DNA of 64,000 nt from Paenibacillus thalictri (GTDB taxonomy: Bacteria > Bacillota > Bacilli > Paenibacillales > NBRC-103111). The stretch lies in contig NZ_SIRE01000009.1 of the NCBI RefSeq assembly GCF_004307995.1, positions 186,001 to 250,000 on the forward strand. Direction: 5' to 3'. Shown piece by piece: positions 59,551 through 64,000 of this stretch. Under the pieces are notes generated by a model. That model saw only the letters and a program-made list of their open reading frames with translations, made no database searches and had not been told where the DNA came from. Numbering within the stretch: the stretch's first letter is position 1; each line of letters opens with the position of its first letter. The position numbers were made by a program, and so were the translations under genes.

Positions 59551-61353
59551 ATGAAGGCATCGTTTATCGGCAAAACCCGCGGGCCCGTTTCGTTTCAAAC
59601 GAAGCTGCTGCTCTCCTACATCATGATTATCATCGTCCCGGTCTTGTCCGCGCTGCTCATTTACGGAGTAAATTTGTACAACCAGACGAAAAGCTACTAT
59701 GAAGATTTCCTTCACCAGCTGAACAACCGGACGAATGTGAACGTGAATGATTTTATTTCCAATATCGCGCGCAATTCGTTTTTTTATTTAACCGATCCGA
59801 AGCTAAGTGTCATTATTACAAAAAATGTCCAGCTGGAAAGCAAGGAATATGTCGAAGACTCCATCTACATGCAAAGGGCGATGGACCAACTGGTCGTGAT
59901 GAACGGAAACATCGCCGCCATTTCCATGATGGCTCCGAACCGGCGGATTTACGGCAGTGTGGCTGCTTTCGAACCGGATATGGAGCCGATTATCCAGTCG
60001 TTAAACAAGCAGGCGCTGCAGCAGGGAAAATTCGTGATCTCGGCTCCTTATATCAGCGAAAGAAGGTTCAACACGGATAAGCTGCTGTCCATCGTGCGGT
60101 ATTTGAAAGACATCAACCTGACCTCGGATAAGGAAAGTTACACCAAAATCGACATCAAATTTAAATCGTTGGAAAATATACTCGGAAGCAGCGAAAGTAC
60201 GTACAACGAAGTGGGGACGATCGTGCTGCTGGACGGCAGCATCATTTACCAATCCCAGCCGCTCGACGAATCCGAGAACAAGCAGATCGAAGCGATTTTT
60301 GCAAGCCGGTTGGACGATGGCCGCAATACGTTTAAGCTGAACAACGGCGATACGTACTTGTTCAGCAGCACGATCAACGACTGGACGGGCTGGCAGGTCA
60401 TTCATTATGTGCCCACACGGCTGATCGACCAAACTTTTATCGTAAACACACGGAATTATATGCTGCTCAGTTTGTTTGCGTTGATTGCCGCCGGTGTGCT
60501 GGCTTTGTTTTTCTCCAGACGGTTCATTAAGCCGATACACAAATTAAACAAAGCGATGAAGCTGGTCGATTCCGGCAATTACGACGTCGTGGCCATCCAT
60601 GAGAACCGGACCGACGAAATCGGCAGACTGGTAGGTAGCTATAACGATATGATCCACCGTTTGAAGGAAAGCAGGGAAACCGAAATCATATCCAGCCAGT
60701 TGCAGAAGCGGGCCGAGATGAACATGCTGCAAGCGCAAATCAACCCGCATTTTTTGTACAACACGTTAAATGCGATTCATTCCATTGCCGAGCTGCACCG
60801 GGTCGGCGATATTTCCACGATGGCCAAAAGCCTGTCCAGCATGTACCGCTACAATATTAAAACCGGCGACGAATCTTCGATCGAAAGGGAATTGGAACAG
60901 ATCAAGCATTACATCCACATCCAGCAAATTCGCTTCTTGGGCAAATTTCAAGTGGAGTACCGGGTCGATGAGGAGCTTCTGCCGTGCCGCATTTTAAAGT
61001 TTCTGCTGCAGCCGCTGGTGGAGAACGCCTTCTACCACGGGCTTGAGCCGAAGGGCGGCAAAGGAAAGCTGGCGATCATCATCGAGAAGCGGGGGCAGTT
61101 GCTGTTCATCCGCGTCGAAGACGACGGGTTAGGCATGAGCGTACAGAAACTGGCCGAATTGAAGGCCATATTCGAAAAGCCGTTTCAGGCGGGCAGCTTG
61201 GACGCCCGAGACAATTTCGGTTTGCGCAACGTCAATGCCCGGATCAAACATTTTTACGGGGAAAATTATTGGATCGCCGCAAGTCTCCGCGAGCAGGGCG
61301 GGACGGCGGTCGAATTGGCGATCCCAATCGTAAAGGGGAGCGAAACAGCATGA
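59551..61353 (+). CDS. YesM-type sensor histidine kinase
   Basis: A 600-residue membrane kinase. Two helices (about 20-40 and 300-320) enclose a large extracellular sensing domain; then HAMP (about 320-375), the His-kinase motif with His400 in QINPHFLYNTLN, and an HATPase domain with LQPLVENAFYHG and EDDGLGM. ATG 59551 has AAGAGGTG seven bases upstream; GTG 59542 is less likely. Coupled to the response regulator by an ATGA overlap. In Paenibacilli such pairs commonly control adjacent sugar ABC transporters; the binding protein at 62963 is the obvious candidate. Confidence 0.92.
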   Translation: MKASFIGKTRGPVSFQTKLLLSYIMIIIVPVLSALLIYGVNLYNQTKSYYEDFLHQLNNRTNVNVNDFISNIARNSFFYLTDPKLSVIITKNVQLESKEYVEDSIYMQRAMDQLVVMNGNIAAISMMAPNRRIYGSVAAFEPDMEPIIQSLNKQALQQGKFVISAPYISERRFNTDKLLSIVRYLKDINLTSDKESYTKIDIKFKSLENILGSSESTYNEVGTIVLLDGSIIYQSQPLDESENKQIEAIFASRLDDGRNTFKLNNGDTYLFSSTINDWTGWQVIHYVPTRLIDQTFIVNTRNYMLLSLFALIAAGVLALFFSRRFIKPIHKLNKAMKLVDSGNYDVVAIHENRTDEIGRLVGSYNDMIHRLKESRETEIISSQLQKRAEMNMLQAQINPHFLYNTLNAIHSIAELHRVGDISTMAKSLSSMYRYNIKTGDESSIERELEQIKHYIHIQQIRFLGKFQVEYRVDEELLPCRILKFLLQPLVENAFYHGLEPKGGKGKLAIIIEKRGQLLFIRVEDDGLGMSVQKLAELKAIFEKPFQAGSLDARDNFGLRNVNARIKHFYGENYWIAASLREQGGTAVELAIPIVKGSETA

Positions 61354-62861
61354 ATGTACTCGTGGTTGACGACGAATATTTTGCCCGAAAAGCGGTTGTG
61401 CAGATGATCCAGGACTGGAACATCGAAGCCGCGGTGTTCGAAGCCGAGGATGGAAGGGAAGCGGTGGAACTGCTGGAACGGAGTCCGATGGACGTTGTTT
61501 TTTCCGATATCCGCATGCCATTGCTGGACGGGATGGAGCTGGCTAAATATATGTACGACAATTGCCCAGGGACGGCCAATGTCATTATTAGCGGCTTCGA
61601 CGATTTTGCTTATGCGCAGCAGGCGATCCGTTACAAGGTCGAGCATTATTTGCTCAAGCCCGTCGATAAGGAGCAGATCTGGGAGCTGCTGGACCGCTTT
61701 CAAGAACGGGAGGTGGATTCCGCGGCCAAACGGCTGGAAGCGCAGCTCGCCGGCATATTGTACGACGATCAAGCGGCTGTGCCGGGTATAAGCGAAGGGC
61801 GGAGCATCGATTTTTATGTGGTGACGGTGATTCGCTCCGCTGCGGCGGATAAAGCGGGGCTGCACGAAGCTTTGCGGAGTGAGCACTGGGGCGGCGCTGC
61901 GGACTATTTGGCGATCGGCGATAAGCGGCACGGCGATTTGACGGTGGCATGGATATACGGGAGTGGAGCCGCCGTCTCGGAGTGGGGCGCTATGGTTCAG
62001 CGCGCCGTAAGCCGCGTTGTCGCGGCGTACGGCAATCGGACGCAAAGCCGCGTATACGCAGGGATCAGCGCGGCTCACACGGACTTGGCAGAGCTGTCAG
62101 CTGCTTATAAGGAGGCGAAAAGCGCCCTTTTGTACCGGCTGTTATCGGCGGAACGGGTTGTTTTTGACGAAGCGTATGTGAAGCAAAACCGCCCGTACCG
62201 CTACGAGCTGCTTGAGGAATGGATTTCCGCGGTATACCAGAAGACGGTCAAATACCAGATTCAGGAGGCGGTCGAGCTGCTGCGGGGATATTTGGCGGAT
62301 GCGCCGAAGCTGGAGTTATCCGTCAACGCTTACCAGGATATGTGCGCCAAGGCGACGGCGATGATTAATTCCGTTATTGAGCTGGCCGGCAAAAAGGATG
62401 GCGGGCCATCTTTGTTTCTGGAGCCGATCGATCTCCACGAATATGACCATGCGCAGCACATCGCCGCCGTGTTCGCTGATGCGCTGAACGCGGTTGGACA
62501 ACGGCTGCTGCAGGGCAGGATGAAGACCGACATGGTGGAAGACATGAAGCATTATGTGAGCGAGAACTACAGGCAGGACATCGTGCTGGACGATTTGGCC
62601 AAAAACGTCTATTTTACCGCTCCCGCCCATTTAAGCCGCCTGTTTAAAAAGAAAACGGGCATGCGTTTTTCGCAATTTCTGCTTTCTGTGCGGATGGAGA
62701 AAGCCAAATCGCTGCTGGATGGCGGTACGGCCTTATCGATTGCCGAAGTGGCAAGCTCGGTCGGTTTTAACGATTATTCCTATTTCATCCAGATGTACAA
62801 GAAATATTACGGCGAAACGCCCGGAAAGCTCAAGAAACAATGGGAGGAAGGGTCCGGGTAA
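61350..62861 (+). CDS. YesN-type response regulator with AraC domain
   Basis: A 503-residue regulator. Receiver domain (about 1-120) with VVDDEYFAR, Asp53 in FSDIRMPLLDG and LLKPVDK. A long central region follows, then an AraC-type double helix-turn-helix at the C-terminus (about 400-500) with VYFTAPAHLSRLFKKKTG and EVASSVGFNDYSYFIQMYKK. ATG 61350 overlaps the kinase stop. Presumed activator of the adjacent sugar transporter. Confidence 0.92.
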   Translation: MNVLVVDDEYFARKAVVQMIQDWNIEAAVFEAEDGREAVELLERSPMDVVFSDIRMPLLDGMELAKYMYDNCPGTANVIISGFDDFAYAQQAIRYKVEHYLLKPVDKEQIWELLDRFQEREVDSAAKRLEAQLAGILYDDQAAVPGISEGRSIDFYVVTVIRSAAADKAGLHEALRSEHWGGAADYLAIGDKRHGDLTVAWIYGSGAAVSEWGAMVQRAVSRVVAAYGNRTQSRVYAGISAAHTDLAELSAAYKEAKSALLYRLLSAERVVFDEAYVKQNRPYRYELLEEWISAVYQKTVKYQIQEAVELLRGYLADAPKLELSVNAYQDMCAKATAMINSVIELAGKKDGGPSLFLEPIDLHEYDHAQHIAAVFADALNAVGQRLLQGRMKTDMVEDMKHYVSENYRQDIVLDDLAKNVYFTAPAHLSRLFKKKTGMRFSQFLLSVRMEKAKSLLDGGTALSIAEVASSVGFNDYSYFIQMYKKYYGETPGKLKKQWEEGSG

Positions 62862-62962
62862 TCAGTTTTATTATATAAAACGAATCAGCTATCTCATATT
62901 TTACGGCATGAACCCGAGTGTATACTGAATGACATCAACGATCGAAAGGGGTCATTACAAAC

Positions 62963-64000
62963 ATGAGAGCAGCACAAAAATGGACAGCGGGCGTACTCGC
63001 TTTATCGCTTGGCGTCGTAGCCGGATGCTCCGGCGGCAGTAGCCCGGCTGAAGCTCCAAAGGCAGGCGGTGAAAGCGCTTCAAAGCAGGTCGCAGCACCT
63101 TCAACCACTCCCGCGGCAGGCGGCAAGCAGGTGAAAATCGAATATTTCCAGATGAAATCGGAAATGGTCGACACCGTTAACGGTTTGATTAAAGATTTTC
63201 AAAGCAAAAATCCGAATATTACCGTTGAGCAAAACAATGTGCCGAATCCGGAAAACATCTGGATGATGCGTGTGTCGACCGACGACGCGCCGCCGATTTT
63301 CACCCATTATCCGCATAACCCGGTATTCCAGCAAATGGCCAAAGACGGCAGGGTTGTCGACATGACGGGTACTCCGTTTATGGCAAACGTGCAGCCGGCC
63401 ATTGCCGATGTCAGCAAGATCAACGGTAAAAACTACGCGGTGCCGATTGCCGTCGCTACGCTTGGCGTCCACTATAATGTCGATATTTTCAACAAGCTGG
63501 GCCTGAAAATTCCGCAAACGTACGATGAGTTGATCCAAACCGCAGAAAAAATCAAAGCGGCCGGCATTACGCCGATTTATTTCTACGATAAAGACTGGAA
63601 CGCCATCCGTCAGGAAGTCGTATCCAAGATGGGCCTTATGCTGCCGGACGTCGAGAACTTCCTCGACAGCGTGATGAAAGGCAAAGCGCACATTACGGAC
63701 AATCCGAACTTCAAGCCGTTTGCGCAAAAGCTGTACGACCTGCGTAAATACGCGCAAAAAGACAATCTGGGCACCGGTTACGACGACGCGCTCCGCGAAT
63801 TTGCCAACGGTAAAGCGGCGATGCTGTATACCGGCATCTGGGCGGTCAAAACGATCAAGCAATCGAACCCGAACCTGAACTTCGCGATGTTCCCGCTGCC
63901 GGCCGAGAAAGCGGAAAACACCAAAGCGCAAGTATCCGTAGATACGGCGATCGGTTTGCCGGCCAAAGGCAAAAACCAAGATGAAGCGAAGAAATTCCTG
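62963..64000 (+). CDS. Extracellular sugar-binding lipoprotein, 3' end outside window
   Basis: Partial gene, open to the window end; 346 codons visible. Signal peptide with lipobox GVVAGC (Cys near residue 22), a Gly/Ala/Ser linker, then a family-1 binding fold: VNGLIKDFQSKNPNI near residue 70, GVHYNVDIFNKLGLKIP and EFANGKAAMLYTGIW. ATG 62963 follows GAAAGGGG. It lies directly downstream of the YesM/YesN pair, so it is probably their target and the first gene of a CUT1 operon continuing beyond the window. Ligand unknown. Confidence 0.9.
   Translation, partial: MRAAQKWTAGVLALSLGVVAGCSGGSSPAEAPKAGGESASKQVAAPSTTPAAGGKQVKIEYFQMKSEMVDTVNGLIKDFQSKNPNITVEQNNVPNPENIWMMRVSTDDAPPIFTHYPHNPVFQQMAKDGRVVDMTGTPFMANVQPAIADVSKINGKNYAVPIAVATLGVHYNVDIFNKLGLKIPQTYDELIQTAEKIKAAGITPIYFYDKDWNAIRQEVVSKMGLMLPDVENFLDSVMKGKAHITDNPNFKPFAQKLYDLRKYAQKDNLGTGYDDALREFANGKAAMLYTGIWAVKTIKQSNPNLNFAMFPLPAEKAENTKAQVSVDTAIGLPAKGKNQDEAKKFL

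Overview
This 64 kb window looks like chromosomal DNA of a spore-forming Gram-positive bacterium of the Paenibacillaceae (Paenibacillus or a close relative). That is an inference. It rests on strong AGGAGG-type ribosome sites, frequent TTG/GTG starts, many CUT1 sugar-binding lipoproteins, a YesM/YesN two-component pair, a tyrosine T-box leader, a glnQHMP-glnKL locus and CcdC and YpbS-like proteins. No rRNA, tRNA, CRISPR array, prophage or intact insertion sequence was seen. Both window edges cut genes: a KdpD-like protein at the left and a sugar-binding lipoprotein at the right.

Region by region. 1-12000: KdpD/Usp protein, a coiled-coil protein, a PmtA-like methyltransferase, an MHYT-PAS-GGDEF-EAL c-di-GMP enzyme, membrane HtrA protease, fused MsrAB, a DeoR regulator, an EamA exporter, a phosphodiesterase/phosphatase and arylamine N-acetyltransferase. 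12000-16000: an Asp-box lipoprotein, a self-regulated TetR operon with a double operator, and a nucleotidyltransferase. 16000-22500: a carbohydrate locus (GntR regulator, L-rhamnose mutarotase, sulfatase, CUT1 transporter) whose first permease gene carries an in-frame TAG. 22600-28800: ferritin-like protein, ChrA, and a siderophore ABC system read divergently from a control region with two Fur boxes. 28900-35400: bdbD-bdbC-lspA, a guanidine-I riboswitch before the guanidinium exporter gdx, ccdC, a T-box before tyrS, and a divergent hxlR-type regulator/NmrA pair. 35600-41300: glutamine uptake (glnQHMP) followed by glutamine sensing (glnKL).

41277-42290 is a kilobase without a convincing gene. 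It is filled with large dyad structures, some repeated elsewhere in the window: one palindrome family at 38669 and 41277, and another structured family at 41982 and 59191. Each of three of these copies begins at or just after a stop codon.

42291-55076 is a surface-glycosylation cluster: three GT-D-fold enzymes, a CgeB-like transferase, two GT2-type proteins, a rhamnosyltransferase-like protein, a nucleotide-sugar dehydrogenase, two giant two-domain glycosyltransferases and a GalE-type epimerase. Several members look catalytically degenerate. A small basic protein shares a G-x3 repeat with its neighbouring glycosyltransferase. CgeB similarity suggests spore-surface or cell-surface glycan assembly, but no acceptor protein is in the window. 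55147-58493 is an Aas/LplT-type lysophospholipid repair operon. The end holds a CheY protein, YesM/YesN-type sensors and a sugar-binding lipoprotein.
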